DNA of 64,000 nucleotides, taken from Formosa sp. (lineage in GTDB: Bacteria > Bacteroidota > Bacteroidia > Flavobacteriales > Flavobacteriaceae). Every line of letters begins with the position of its first letter. Position 1 is the first letter of the stretch. The notes under the pieces were generated by a model that was not told where the DNA came from, searched no databases, and was given only the letters and a program-made list of their open reading frames with translations. The position numbers and the translations under genes were made by a program. Where the stretch lies: NCBI GenBank assembly GCA_018673215.1, contig JABHDE010000052.1:1-64000 (forward strand), given 5' to 3'. Below, in pieces: positions 19,459 through 28,389 of this stretch.

Positions 19459-20076
19459 ATGGAATTTTCTTCTAAATTATTACAAAGTGCTGTGGATGAA
19501 GTGGCACAATTGCCAGGAATAGGTCGCCGAACGGCTTTAAGGCTTGTACTTCATTTGATGCGTCAACCAGAGTCGCAAACACTCCATTTGACAGATGCCT
19601 TACAGAAAATGCGTCAAAACATCAACTTTTGTAAAAACTGCCATAATATTAGTGATTCAGAACTGTGTGAAATTTGCGTCAATACAAATCGCAACCAAGA
19701 ATTGGTATGTGTGGTCGAAGATATTAGAGATGTGATGGCTATTGAAAGTACTGCATCATACAGAGGGATTTATCATGTATTGGGCGGTAAAATATCCCCA
19801 ATGGACGGGGTTGGACCTCACGACTTAAAAATTAATAGCTTGGTTAAAAAAGTGCATTCAGGCTCCATAAAAGAACTCATTTTTGCGCTAAGTTCGACAA
19901 TGGAAGGCGATACGACCAATTTTTATATTTTTAAACAAATTCAAGATACTGAAGTCGTAATTTCTACTATTGCGCGTGGAATTTCTGTTGGGGACGAATT
20001 AGAATATGCCGATGAAGTAACTCTTGGACGAAGCATTACCAATAGAATTCCATTTGAACTCTCTCTAAAATCCTAA
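19459..20076 (+). CDS. recR: recombination mediator protein RecR
   Basis: RecFOR-pathway protein that helps load RecA at gaps. It has 205 residues: a helix-hairpin-helix ([15 protein letters not shown], residues 14-28), a four-Cys zinc motif ([16 protein letters not shown]), a Toprim domain ([15 protein letters not shown]) and the C-terminal [16 protein letters not shown] wrap. It is followed after 6 bases by a glycosyltransferase gene. Confidence 0.96.
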   Translation: MEFSSKLLQSAVDEVAQLPGIGRRTALRLVLHLMRQPESQTLHLTDALQKMRQNINFCKNCHNISDSELCEICVNTNRNQELVCVVEDIRDVMAIESTASYRGIYHVLGGKISPMDGVGPHDLKINSLVKKVHSGSIKELIFALSSTMEGDTTNFYIFKQIQDTEVVISTIARGISVGDELEYADEVTLGRSITNRIPFELSLKS

Positions 20077-20082
20077 TTTCAA

Positions 20083-21171
20083 TTGAAACTATCAGTAGTC
20101 ATCCTAAATTATAACGTTCGCTACTTTCTCGAACTGTGTTTGCAAAGTGTAGAGGCTGCTTTAAAGAATATTTCTTCAGAAATCATTGTCATAGACAATA
20201 ATTCTAAGGACGGTAGTGGCGAAATGGTGAAAGAAAAATTTCCATCAGTCGTTCTAATTGAAAACAATTCAAATTTAGGATTTTCTAAAGCTAACAATCA
20301 AGCGGTTCAAATCGCAAAAGGAGAGTATGTTTGTATTCTGAATCCAGATACGGTTGTTGCAGAAGACACCTTTAGCTCTATTCTTAATTTTGCAGAAAAA
20401 CAAACAAATTTAGGAATCATAGGGTGTAGATTGATTGATGGTTCTGGAAAATACCTTCCCGAGAGCAAACGAAATGTTCCACTCGTTGATATCGCGATTA
20501 AAAAAGTATTAGGAAATTCTAAAGCCTATTATGCCAATCATGTCAAGGCTTTTGATGTTGCAAAAGTAGAAGTTTTAGTGGGTGCTTTTATGTTATTGAA
20601 GCGTTCACTTTACAATTCATTAGGAGGTTTTGATGAAGATTATTTTATGTATGGAGAAGATATAGATTTCTCTTTCAAATCATTTAAAAAAGGGTACGAC
20701 AACTATTATTTTGGTCAAACATCTGTGATTCATTACAAAGGAGAAAGTACCCTAAGGAATGCAATTTATTTAAAACGCTTTTATGGTGCCATGCAGATAT
20801 TCTACAGAAAACATTTTCAATCCAATGCTCTTTTTGATTTGGGTGTTTTTTTAGGAATTAAATTGATGATATTATGCAAGCCATTAAAACATTATAATTC
20901 CGAAGTTAACTATCAAGTTGTTTTAGTTTCTACAAATCCCAGTACACAATTAGTCGAAAAATTGAATCCAAAAGTAATCACTTCTTTTAGTGAGGTTGAA
21001 AATAATACAGAATTGATTTTAGACGCTTCTAGTTTTACATTTAAATCGATAATTGATCAGATACAATCTTTTAAAGATAAAGATTTAATATTTAAAATTC
21101 AACCCAATAATTGCAGCTATATTGTTGGCAGTAATTCGGCTGATAGTGTCGGTGACGTAATACAATTCTAA
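20083..21171 (+). CDS. family 2 glycosyltransferase (TTG start)
   Basis: A 362-residue GT-A enzyme transferring a sugar to a surface glycan. It has VVILNYNVRYFLELCL at the start, IIVIDNNSKDGSG, LNPDTVV (the DxD equivalent), GGFDEDYFMYGEDIDFSFK and a C-terminal extension. The start must be TTG 20083, because an in-frame TAA lies three codons upstream and no ATG fits the conserved N-terminus. It resembles rhamnosyltransferase-like GT2 proteins; the acceptor is unknown. It is probably co-transcribed with recR. Confidence 0.88.
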   Translation: MKLSVVILNYNVRYFLELCLQSVEAALKNISSEIIVIDNNSKDGSGEMVKEKFPSVVLIENNSNLGFSKANNQAVQIAKGEYVCILNPDTVVAEDTFSSILNFAEKQTNLGIIGCRLIDGSGKYLPESKRNVPLVDIAIKKVLGNSKAYYANHVKAFDVAKVEVLVGAFMLLKRSLYNSLGGFDEDYFMYGEDIDFSFKSFKKGYDNYYFGQTSVIHYKGESTLRNAIYLKRFYGAMQIFYRKHFQSNALFDLGVFLGIKLMILCKPLKHYNSEVNYQVVLVSTNPSTQLVEKLNPKVITSFSEVENNTELILDASSFTFKSIIDQIQSFKDKDLIFKIQPNNCSYIVGSNSADSVGDVIQF

Positions 21172-21200
21172 TATTTCTTAATAGTTCCATCTATTTTAGT

Positions 21201-21208
21201 TAATTTTG
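21201..21208 (+). promoter_or_regulatory. -7 promoter box for the E2 gene
   Basis: TAATTTTG matches TAnnTTTG, 33 bases before ATG 21242. Confidence 0.35.
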
Positions 21209-21241
21209 TGGTCTATATTAATTAACCTATTCGTATAAACT

Positions 21242-22579
21242 ATGGCAAAATTTGAACTTAAATTACCCAAAATGGGTGAGAGTGTAGCCGAAGCCACGTT
21301 AACTACATGGCTTAAAGAAGTTGGAGAGACTGTCGAAGCCGATGAAGCGGTCTTAGAAATTGCAACGGATAAGGTAGATAGCGAAGTTCCTAGCGAAGTT
21401 GAGGGGATTTTAATTCAAAAACTATTTGAAGTAGATGCGGTTGTCGAGGTAGGACAAACCATAGCTATCATAGAAACTAAATCTGATACTTTTCAGGCTG
21501 ATTCTCAAACTTCAAAAGTTGATTTAGAGCTACAGCCCGAATCTGTGGTACAATTAGAAGCTTCTATTTCGAAGGCTCAAGACACTGTAATTTCATCCAC
21601 TAAAGTGAGTTCTAAAGGCTCAAGATTTTATTCGCCATTAGTAAAAAATATTGCTAAAAAAGAAGGCATCTCTCAGTCAGAATTAGATGCTATTCAGGGG
21701 TCTGGTAAAGAGGGGAGAGTCACTAAAAATGATATCCTATCCCATTTATCAAGAAAATCTCAATCCATATCCGCTGAAGTAAAAACACCTGTTTCTTCAA
21801 CCGAATCTATCCCCCCGAGTGCATCCATTATTTCTGGTTCAACCACAGCAAGCCCTGTTGTAAGTCACGGCGAAGATGAGATAATAGAAATGTCTCGAAT
21901 GGGCAAATTGGTCTCGAAACATATGACAGATTCGATTCAGACTTCGGCTCATGTACAATCTTTTATTGAAGTTGATGTGACTAAAATATGGAACTGGAGA
22001 CTTGGGGTTAAAGAAGCTTTTAAAGCTCGTGAAGGACAAAACATTACGTTTACCCCTATATTTTTGGAAGCCGTAGCGCATGCGCTTACAGTACATCCAA
22101 TGCTTAATATTTCTGTCCAAGACGGTAAAATAATAAAACGAAAAAACATCAATATTGGAATGGCTGCAGCTCTGGAAGATGGCAACTTAATTGTACCCGT
22201 CATCAAAAATGCAGATCAGTTAAACCTTATTGGAATGACCAAGCGTGTCAATGACTTAGCACTTCGCGCACGTACAAACAAACTAAAACCAGATGATATC
22301 CAAGATGGAACCTATACGGTGACCAACGTTGGTGGTTTTGGAAGTATCATGGGAACACCTATTATCAACCAGCCACAGGTTGGTATATTGGCCTTAGGTG
22401 CCATCCGAAAAGTGCCAGCTGTCATAGAAACCAGTGAAGGCGATTTTATAGGGATTCGACAACGTATGTTTTTATCACACTCCTACGATCATAGAGTTGT
22501 GAACGGTGCCCTTGGGGGACAGTTTTTGAAAACCGTTAAAGAATATCTAGAAGCTTGGGACGAAAATAGAATACTCTGA
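21242..22579 (+). CDS. 2-oxo acid dehydrogenase E2 (dihydrolipoamide acyltransferase)
   Basis: E2 core of a 2-oxo acid dehydrogenase complex, 445 residues. Domains: lipoyl (1-78, lipoyl Lys44 in ATDKVDSEVP), a linker, E1/E3-binding (about 126-168, YSPLVKNIAKKEG...GRVTKNDIL), and a catalytic domain ending SHSYDHRVVNGALGG. The catalytic His is His417; the usual Asp of the HxxxDG motif is Asn421 here. It may be the branched-chain or a general E2; no E1 or E3 gene is adjacent. It heads a tight run with the exonuclease, FAH and cinA genes (gaps of 0-3 bases). Confidence 0.9.
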   Translation: MAKFELKLPKMGESVAEATLTTWLKEVGETVEADEAVLEIATDKVDSEVPSEVEGILIQKLFEVDAVVEVGQTIAIIETKSDTFQADSQTSKVDLELQPESVVQLEASISKAQDTVISSTKVSSKGSRFYSPLVKNIAKKEGISQSELDAIQGSGKEGRVTKNDILSHLSRKSQSISAEVKTPVSSTESIPPSASIISGSTTASPVVSHGEDEIIEMSRMGKLVSKHMTDSIQTSAHVQSFIEVDVTKIWNWRLGVKEAFKAREGQNITFTPIFLEAVAHALTVHPMLNISVQDGKIIKRKNINIGMAAALEDGNLIVPVIKNADQLNLIGMTKRVNDLALRARTNKLKPDDIQDGTYTVTNVGGFGSIMGTPIINQPQVGILALGAIRKVPAVIETSEGDFIGIRQRMFLSHSYDHRVVNGALGGQFLKTVKEYLEAWDENRIL

Positions 22580-22581
22580 TT

Positions 22582-23358
22582 ATGCAATTAAACCTAAGCA
22601 AACCCATCTGTTTTTTTGATTTAGAAACAACAGGCATCAGTATTACTAAAGACCGAATTGTAGAAATTTCAATTTTAAAGGTTAATCCTGATGGTTCTGA
22701 GAAAAAGAAAACTTGGCTCGTAAATCCAGAAATGCAAATTCCTGATGTAGTCATAGCGGTCCATGGGATCACCAATGAAAAAGTAGCCAATGAACCTACA
22801 TTTAAGGAACTTGCAAAAGAAATTAATACATGGATTAAAGATGCTGATTTAGGGGGGTTTAATTCCAATCGTTTTGACATTCCATTATTAGCTGAAGAAA
22901 TGTTAAGAGCTGGTGTGGATTTTGACATGAAAAATCGACAATCGGTAGATGTACAAACTATTTTTCACAAAATGGAACAACGAACCCTGACTGCAGCATT
23001 TAAGTTTTATTGCGACAAAAGCCTCGACGATGCACACAGTGCTGAAGCTGATACAATGGCTACTTATGAAGTTTTAAAAGCACAACTAGATCGCTACGAT
23101 AATTTAGAAAACGACACCACATTTTTAGCCGATTTTAGCTCGCGCAAAAAACTGGCTGATTTTGCAGGTTTTATTGCTTATGACAAAGAAGGAAATGAGT
23201 GTTTTTCTTTTGGAAAACATAAAGGTAAAAAAGTAACCGAAATTCTTGAAAAAGAGCCCGGTTATTTTGGATGGTTACTATCAGCAGATTTCCCCCTTTA
23301 TACCAAAAAAGTACTCACAGCTATTAAGTTGCAAGATTTTAATAATAAACTGCAATAA
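22582..23358 (+). CDS. 3'-5' exonuclease, DnaQ-like
   Basis: A 258-residue DEDDh exonuclease. FFDLETTGISITKDRIVEI gives the first acidic pair, VHGITNEKV and GFNSNRFDIPLL the second region, and AHSAEADTMATYEVL the His and last Asp. A C-terminal module FSFGKHKGKKVTEI...EPGYFGWLLSADF is typical of Bacteroidota copies (DUF3820-like). It could serve as a replication proofreading subunit or a repair nuclease. It starts 2 bases after the E2 stop and abuts the FAH gene. Confidence 0.9.
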   Translation: MQLNLSKPICFFDLETTGISITKDRIVEISILKVNPDGSEKKKTWLVNPEMQIPDVVIAVHGITNEKVANEPTFKELAKEINTWIKDADLGGFNSNRFDIPLLAEEMLRAGVDFDMKNRQSVDVQTIFHKMEQRTLTAAFKFYCDKSLDDAHSAEADTMATYEVLKAQLDRYDNLENDTTFLADFSSRKKLADFAGFIAYDKEGNECFSFGKHKGKKVTEILEKEPGYFGWLLSADFPLYTKKVLTAIKLQDFNNKLQ

Positions 23359-23970
23359 ATGAAGCTCATTTGTATTGGGCGTAATTATGCGCAACACATT
23401 TTGGAACTCAAAAATGAAAAACCCACAGAACCGGTTATCTTTTTGAAACCTGATACCGCCATCCTTCTAAAAAAACAACCCTTTTTTATTCCAGACTTTT
23501 CTGAAGAGGTGCACCATGAAGTCGAGGTATTGGTAAAAATCAATCGTGTTGGAAAACACATCGATTCAAAGTTTGCTCACAAATACTACGATCAAATTGG
23601 GTTAGGAATTGATTTCACAGCCCGCGACCTTCAGCAGAAACTCAAAGAACAAGGGTTGCCTTGGGAAAAAGCAAAAGCTTTTGACGGCTCAGCAGTCGTT
23701 GGAAAGTGGGTGTCAAAATCAAACTTTGAAAATCTAAATAATCTTCCGTTTAGTCTTTGTAAAAATGGCGAAATTGTACAGTCAGCCACAACCCAAAATA
23801 TGTTGTGGAATATTGATGATATTATTGCATATGTATCCCAGTTTTTCGCTTTAAAAATTGGCGATATTATTTTCACGGGTACTCCGTCAGGTGTCAGTTC
23901 TGTTAAACCCAACGATTCTTTACAGGGGTTTATTGGCGATGAAGAATTCTTTTCAATTAAAGTTAAATAA
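23359..23970 (+). CDS. fumarylacetoacetate hydrolase family protein
   Basis: A 203-residue FAH-fold protein of the short YcgM/FAHD1 type, which cleaves or decarboxylates C-C bonds of acylpyruvates or oxaloacetate. Metal ligands are in EEVHHEVEVLVKI, the active-site loop is DFTARDLQQKL, and the C-terminus has FTGTPSGVSSVKPND. The gene begins immediately after the exonuclease stop, so the two are co-translated. Confidence 0.9.
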   Translation: MKLICIGRNYAQHILELKNEKPTEPVIFLKPDTAILLKKQPFFIPDFSEEVHHEVEVLVKINRVGKHIDSKFAHKYYDQIGLGIDFTARDLQQKLKEQGLPWEKAKAFDGSAVVGKWVSKSNFENLNNLPFSLCKNGEIVQSATTQNMLWNIDDIIAYVSQFFALKIGDIIFTGTPSGVSSVKPNDSLQGFIGDEEFFSIKVK

Positions 23971-23973
23971 TAT

Positions 23974-25224
23974 ATGAAAGCAGAAATAATCACAATTGGA
24001 GATGAAATTTTAATAGGCCAAATTGTGGATACCAACTCTGCATTTATAGCGAAAGAACTAAATAACATTGGTGTCTCAGTCTATCAAATCACTTCGGTTC
24101 AAGATGATAAAACCCATATTCTAGAAGCATTCGAAGCCGCTGAATCAAATGTTGATATCGTTATCATTACCGGGGGACTGGGGCCAACAAAAGATGATAT
24201 TACCAAAAAAACCTTGGCGCAGTATTTTGAGGATGTTTTAGTCTATGACAAAGCGGTGCTTGATAATATAAAACACTTGTGGAAACACTTTGTAAAACAG
24301 CCTTTATTACAGGCTAATATTGATCAGTCATTAGTACTTTCCAAAGCGACAGCTCTGATGAACAAGTCTGGGAGTGCTCCCGGGATGTGGATTGAAAAAA
24401 ATAACACTATCTTCATTTCCCTTCCGGGGGTACCATACGAAATGAAAGCGTTAATGAATGATGAGGTTCTGCCAAGAATTTCTGAAAAATTTAAACGGCC
24501 TTACATACTACACAAAACACTGCTAACTTACGGATTAGGAGAAAGTGTCATAGCAGAACGGATTAAGGAATGGGAATCCGCTTTGCCGGATTCTATAAAA
24601 CTTGCTTATTTACCAAATTTAGGACGTGTACGTTTACGCTTGTCTTCTAAAGGCTTTGATAAAGCAGTTATTGTTAATGGGGTTGATTCGCAAATTGAAT
24701 TATTACTGCCCTTAATTAATGATATTTTTGTTGGATTTGAGGAACAATCCTCTATAGAACAAATTATTGGAAATCAGTTAGTTAAGCTAGGAAAAACACT
24801 TTCGGTTGCCGAAAGTTGTACAGGAGGAAAAATAGCAGAAAACATCACAGCTTATGACGGTGCATCTGCCTATTTTAAAGGAGGTATTGTGGCATATGCA
24901 ACAGAAACAAAAATTGATATTTTAAAAGTCGATCCGAAATTAATTTCACAACACTCTGTAGTCAGTTCTGAAGTAGCAGAAGCGATGGCTCAAAATGTGA
25001 GAAAAGTATTCAATTCGGACTATGGAATAGCAACCACAGGAAATGCCGGTCCGTCCAAAGGCGATTCTGATGCCGAAATTGGAACCGTTTGTATCGCAAT
25101 TGCCACACCCAATGGAGTGTTTTCACAGGAGTTTAACTTTGGTAAGCAACGACTTAGGGTTGTTCAAAAAGCAGTTACTATGGCCTTCACTTTGTTTCAA
25201 AAAGAAATTTTTAAAAAATGCTAA
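23974..25224 (+). CDS. cinA: CinA-family protein (nicotinamide-nucleotide amidase)
   Basis: A 416-residue two-domain protein: an N-terminal MoaB-like domain (TIGDEILIGQIVDTNS, GGLGPTKDDITKK) and a C-terminal PncC amidase domain (LSVAESCTGGKIAENIT, IATTGNAGPSKGDSDAEIGT). It acts in pyridine-nucleotide salvage by deamidating NMN; the N-terminal domain may act as ADP-ribose pyrophosphatase. It is the last gene of the E2-exonuclease-FAH-cinA run. Confidence 0.94.
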   Translation: MKAEIITIGDEILIGQIVDTNSAFIAKELNNIGVSVYQITSVQDDKTHILEAFEAAESNVDIVIITGGLGPTKDDITKKTLAQYFEDVLVYDKAVLDNIKHLWKHFVKQPLLQANIDQSLVLSKATALMNKSGSAPGMWIEKNNTIFISLPGVPYEMKALMNDEVLPRISEKFKRPYILHKTLLTYGLGESVIAERIKEWESALPDSIKLAYLPNLGRVRLRLSSKGFDKAVIVNGVDSQIELLLPLINDIFVGFEEQSSIEQIIGNQLVKLGKTLSVAESCTGGKIAENITAYDGASAYFKGGIVAYATETKIDILKVDPKLISQHSVVSSEVAEAMAQNVRKVFNSDYGIATTGNAGPSKGDSDAEIGTVCIAIATPNGVFSQEFNFGKQRLRVVQKAVTMAFTLFQKEIFKKC

Positions 25225-25231
25225 AATAAAG

Positions 25232-25262
25232 TTTGCGTACTCTTAAAGAATTCGTATTTTTG
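25232..25262 (+). promoter_or_regulatory. promoter of the rpmB-rpmG-DUF4295 operon
   Basis: TTTG (25232-25235), 19 bases, TATTTTTG (25255-25262): both elements of the Bacteroidota housekeeping promoter at good spacing, 42 bases before rpmB. Confidence 0.65.
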
Positions 25263-25304
25263 CACCTCGTTTTGAAACAACAGAACAATTAAAGTTAAGA
25301 AAAA

Positions 25305-25541
25305 ATGTCAAGAATTTGTGAACTTACAGGTAAAAGAGCAATGTTTGGAAACAACGTTTCTCATGCCTTGAATAGAACTAGACGTAGATTTAATGTAAAT
25401 TTAATCAAAAAACGTTTTTACATTCCAGAAGAAGATAGCTGGGTAACATTAAAGGTTTCTACTGCAGCCTTGAAAACTATCAACAAAATTGGTATTCACG
25501 CAGCAATCAAAGAGGCAAAGTCAAAAGGTTTTTTAAAATAA
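25305..25541 (+). CDS. rpmB: 50S ribosomal protein L28
   Basis: A 78-residue L28: [29 protein letters not shown] is diagnostic. Only one Cys (Cys5) is present, so this is the zinc-independent form. It is first of three small genes expressed together (rpmB, rpmG, DUF4295). Confidence 0.97.
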   Translation: MSRICELTGKRAMFGNNVSHALNRTRRRFNVNLIKKRFYIPEEDSWVTLKVSTAALKTINKIGIHAAIKEAKSKGFLK

Positions 25542-25564
25542 TCTACCGTTAAAAGCACTGTAAA

Positions 25565-25747
25565 ATGGCAAAAAAAGGAAACAGAGTTCAAGTAATATTA
25601 GAGTGTACAGAGCACAAAGAGTCTGGAAAACCAGGAACTTCGAGATATATTACAACCAAGAACAAGAAGAATACACCGGATCGTATGGAGATTAAAAAAT
25701 TTAATCCCATCCTTAAAAAAATGACGGTTCACAAAGAAATTAAATAA
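25565..25747 (+). CDS. rpmG: 50S ribosomal protein L33
   Basis: A 60-residue L33 ([20 protein letters not shown]...). It has a single Cys, so the zinc-ribbon CxxC pairs are lost and no metal is needed. It starts 23 bases after rpmB. Confidence 0.97.
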   Translation: MAKKGNRVQVILECTEHKESGKPGTSRYITTKNKKNTPDRMEIKKFNPILKKMTVHKEIK

Positions 25748-25794
25748 TTAGAGATTTTACATCAGTAAAATTTCAAATGTAATACATTTGAATC

Positions 25795-25947
25795 ATGGCA
25801 AAAAAATCAGTAGCATCATTACAAACAGGATCAAAACGTCTAACGAAAGCGATCAAAATGGTTAAGTCACCTAAATCTGGAGCTTATATTTTTGTAGAAT
25901 CTATCATGGCACCTGAAAAAGTAAATGAGTTTTTAAGTAAGAAATAA
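25795..25947 (+). CDS. DUF4295 small basic protein
   Basis: A 50-residue basic protein (MAKKSVASLQTGSKRLTKAI, ending FLSKK) that follows rpmB-rpmG in many Bacteroidota. It may be a ribosome-associated accessory protein, judging from its position, size and charge; this is an inference. The strong terminator right behind it ends the operon. Confidence 0.9.
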   Translation: MAKKSVASLQTGSKRLTKAIKMVKSPKSGAYIFVESIMAPEKVNEFLSKK

Positions 25948-25970
25948 GAACATTTCTTCAGTATCCTATC

Positions 25971-26006
25971 AAAGCTGCTTTTTCACAAAGCGGCTTTTAT
26001 TTTTTA
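25971..26006 (+). terminator. Rho-independent terminator of the rpmB operon
   Basis: AAAGCTGCTTT (25971-25981) and AAAGCGGCTTT (25987-25997) form an 11-bp stem with one G-U pair and loop TTCAC, followed by TATTTTTT. Confidence 0.85.
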
Positions 26007-26024
26007 GTTTCCTTACTTTAATGC

Positions 26025-26032
26025 TATTTTTG
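26025..26032 (+). promoter_or_regulatory. -7 promoter box for ftsY
   Basis: TATTTTTG is a full TAnnTTTG match between the terminator and ftsY, 22 bases before ATG 26055. Confidence 0.4.
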
Positions 26033-26054
26033 TAAATAGATAAATAGTTAACTT

Positions 26055-27008
26055 ATGAGTTTTTTTAAAAACATATTTTCTTCCGATAAAAAAGCCACGC
26101 TTGATAAGGGATTAGAGAAATCTAAATCTACCTTTTTCGATAAGCTCAGTAAAGTCGTTGTTGGGAAATCTAAAGTTGATGCCAATGTATTAGATGATCT
26201 AGAGGAAGTGCTTGTTACCAGTGATGTTGGAGTAAATACTACCTTAAAGATTATTGAAAGAATTGAAGCACGTGTTTCAAAAGATAAATATGTTGGTACT
26301 GAAGCTTTAAATCTTATTCTGCGTGAAGAAATAGCAGGTTTATTGTCAGAAACAAATTCTGGTGAAGAAACGGAGTTTACTGTTCCACAAACTCAAAAGC
26401 CATATGTTATAATGGTTGTAGGAGTGAATGGAGCTGGCAAAACAACCACTATCGGCAAACTAGCCTATCAACTTAAAAAGCAAGGTTTAAACGTCGTCTT
26501 AGGAGCTGCGGATACATTTAGAGCTGCAGCCATTGATCAGTTACAAGTTTGGGCGGATCGTGTTGGTATTCCAATTATCAAACAATCTATGGGGAGTGAT
26601 CCGGCTTCTGTGGCGTTTGATACCTTACAAAGTGCGGTGACTTCCAATGCAGATGTTGTTATTATTGACACAGCGGGCCGCTTACATAATAAAGTTAATT
26701 TGATGAACGAATTAACTAAAGTCAAACGTGTCATGCAAAAAGTAGTGGACCATTCTCCACATGAAGTCCTGTTAGTACTCGATGGATCTACGGGGCAAAA
26801 CGCATTTGAACAAGCCAAACAGTTTACTGCAGCTACGGAAGTTACAGCTTTAGCGATTACCAAATTAGATGGTACTGCTAAAGGAGGCGTAGTCATCGGA
26901 ATTAGCGACGAATTCAAAATTCCTGTTAGGTATATAGGCGTTGGCGAAGGTTTAGAAGACCTTCAAGTTTTTAACAAATTTGAATTTGTAGATTCTTTTT
27001 TCAAATAA
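26055..27008 (+). CDS. ftsY: signal recognition particle receptor FtsY
   Basis: SRP receptor GTPase that delivers ribosomes to the Sec translocon. It has 317 residues: an N domain (about 1-110), then the G domain with GVNGAGKTTTIGKLA (G1), DTFRAAAIDQL, DTAGR (G3) and TKLDGTAKG (G4). There is almost no acidic A domain, as usual in Bacteroidota. rimO follows after 23 bases. Confidence 0.97.
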   Translation: MSFFKNIFSSDKKATLDKGLEKSKSTFFDKLSKVVVGKSKVDANVLDDLEEVLVTSDVGVNTTLKIIERIEARVSKDKYVGTEALNLILREEIAGLLSETNSGEETEFTVPQTQKPYVIMVVGVNGAGKTTTIGKLAYQLKKQGLNVVLGAADTFRAAAIDQLQVWADRVGIPIIKQSMGSDPASVAFDTLQSAVTSNADVVIIDTAGRLHNKVNLMNELTKVKRVMQKVVDHSPHEVLLVLDGSTGQNAFEQAKQFTAATEVTALAITKLDGTAKGGVVIGISDEFKIPVRYIGVGEGLEDLQVFNKFEFVDSFFK

Positions 27009-27031
27009 ATCACAGTACTTAATATTTCTTC

Positions 27032-28333
27032 ATGAGAACCAAAACACTTAAAAAAAATAAGATTAATGTCATTACTTTAGGATGTAGTAAAAACGTCTAT
27101 GATAGTGAAGTATTAATGGGCCAACTCAAAGCCAGTGGAAAAGAAGTTGTACACGAAGAAGAAGGTAATGTGGTGGTGATTAACACCTGTGGTTTCATCA
27201 ACAATGCTAAAGAAGAAAGCGTCAATACTATCTTAGATTATATGCAAAAGAAAGAAGATGGCGAGGTTGATAAAGTCTTTGTAACAGGTTGTTTAAGTGA
27301 GCGGTACAAGCCAGATTTACAGAAAGAAATCCCAAATGTAGATCAATATTTTGGAACCACTGAACTCCCTCAGTTGCTTAAAGCGTTAGGGGCAGATTAT
27401 AAGCACGAATTAATAGGCGAACGTCTGACAACAACGCCTAAAAATTATGCCTATCTAAAAATTGCAGAAGGATGTGACCGTCCATGCAGTTTTTGTGCCA
27501 TCCCATTAATGCGTGGAAAACACAAATCTACCCCCATTGAAAGCTTAGTGATCGAAGCTGAGAAATTAGCCGCTAATGGAGTTAAAGAATTAATTTTGAT
27601 TGCTCAAGATTTAACCTATTACGGATTGGATCTTTATAAAAAACGAAACTTAGCAGAGCTTTTAGAAGCCTTAGTAAAGGTTGATGGTATCGAATGGATT
27701 CGTTTGCATTATGCCTTTCCAACGGGGTTTCCTATGGACGTCTTAGATGTGATGAAACGCGAACCAAAAATTTGTAACTACCTCGACATTCCATTACAGC
27801 ATATATCAGATAAAATTCTGAAAAGTATGCGCCGTAGTACTACTCAAGAAAAAACAACCAAACTTCTCAAAGAGTTTCGGGCAGCTGTTCCTGAAATGAC
27901 TATTAGAACCACTTTAATTGTCGGGTATCCTGGTGAAACAGAAGAAGATTATCAAACCCTTAAAGCATGGGTGGAAGACATGCGATTTGAGCGTTTAGGG
28001 TGTTTCACCTATTCACATGAAGAAAACACACACGCCTTTAATTTAGAAGACGATGTACCAGAAGAAGTGAAATTGGCTCGTGCTAACGAAATCATGGAAA
28101 TTCAATCTCAAATTTCTTGGGAATTAAATCAAGCTAAAATTGGTGAAACTTTTAAGGTTGTGATTGATCGTAAAGAAGGCGAATACTTTGTAGGTCGTAC
28201 GGAATTTGATTCTCCTGACGTGGATAATGAAGTGCTTATCGAAGCTTCCAAAACCTACCTCAAAACAGGAGAGTTTGCTACCGTTAAAGTTACAGAAGCT
28301 GCTGATTTTGACCTTTACGCAGAAGTGATATAA
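27032..28333 (+). CDS. rimO: ribosomal protein S12 methylthiotransferase RimO
   Basis: Radical-SAM enzyme that adds a methylthio group to the conserved Asp of S12. It has 433 residues. The N-terminal cluster Cys are in LGCSKN, NTCGF and GCLSERY; the radical-SAM motif CDRPCSFCAIP (CxxxCxxC) follows, with RGKHKS typical of RimO rather than MiaB, and a C-terminal TRAM domain. It is probably co-transcribed with ftsY. Confidence 0.96.
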   Translation: MRTKTLKKNKINVITLGCSKNVYDSEVLMGQLKASGKEVVHEEEGNVVVINTCGFINNAKEESVNTILDYMQKKEDGEVDKVFVTGCLSERYKPDLQKEIPNVDQYFGTTELPQLLKALGADYKHELIGERLTTTPKNYAYLKIAEGCDRPCSFCAIPLMRGKHKSTPIESLVIEAEKLAANGVKELILIAQDLTYYGLDLYKKRNLAELLEALVKVDGIEWIRLHYAFPTGFPMDVLDVMKREPKICNYLDIPLQHISDKILKSMRRSTTQEKTTKLLKEFRAAVPEMTIRTTLIVGYPGETEEDYQTLKAWVEDMRFERLGCFTYSHEENTHAFNLEDDVPEEVKLARANEIMEIQSQISWELNQAKIGETFKVVIDRKEGEYFVGRTEFDSPDVDNEVLIEASKTYLKTGEFATVKVTEAADFDLYAEVI

Positions 28334-28389
28334 CATCTTTATAAAATACAAAAGAAATAAAGTATCTTTACGTCTATTAAGAAACTACT

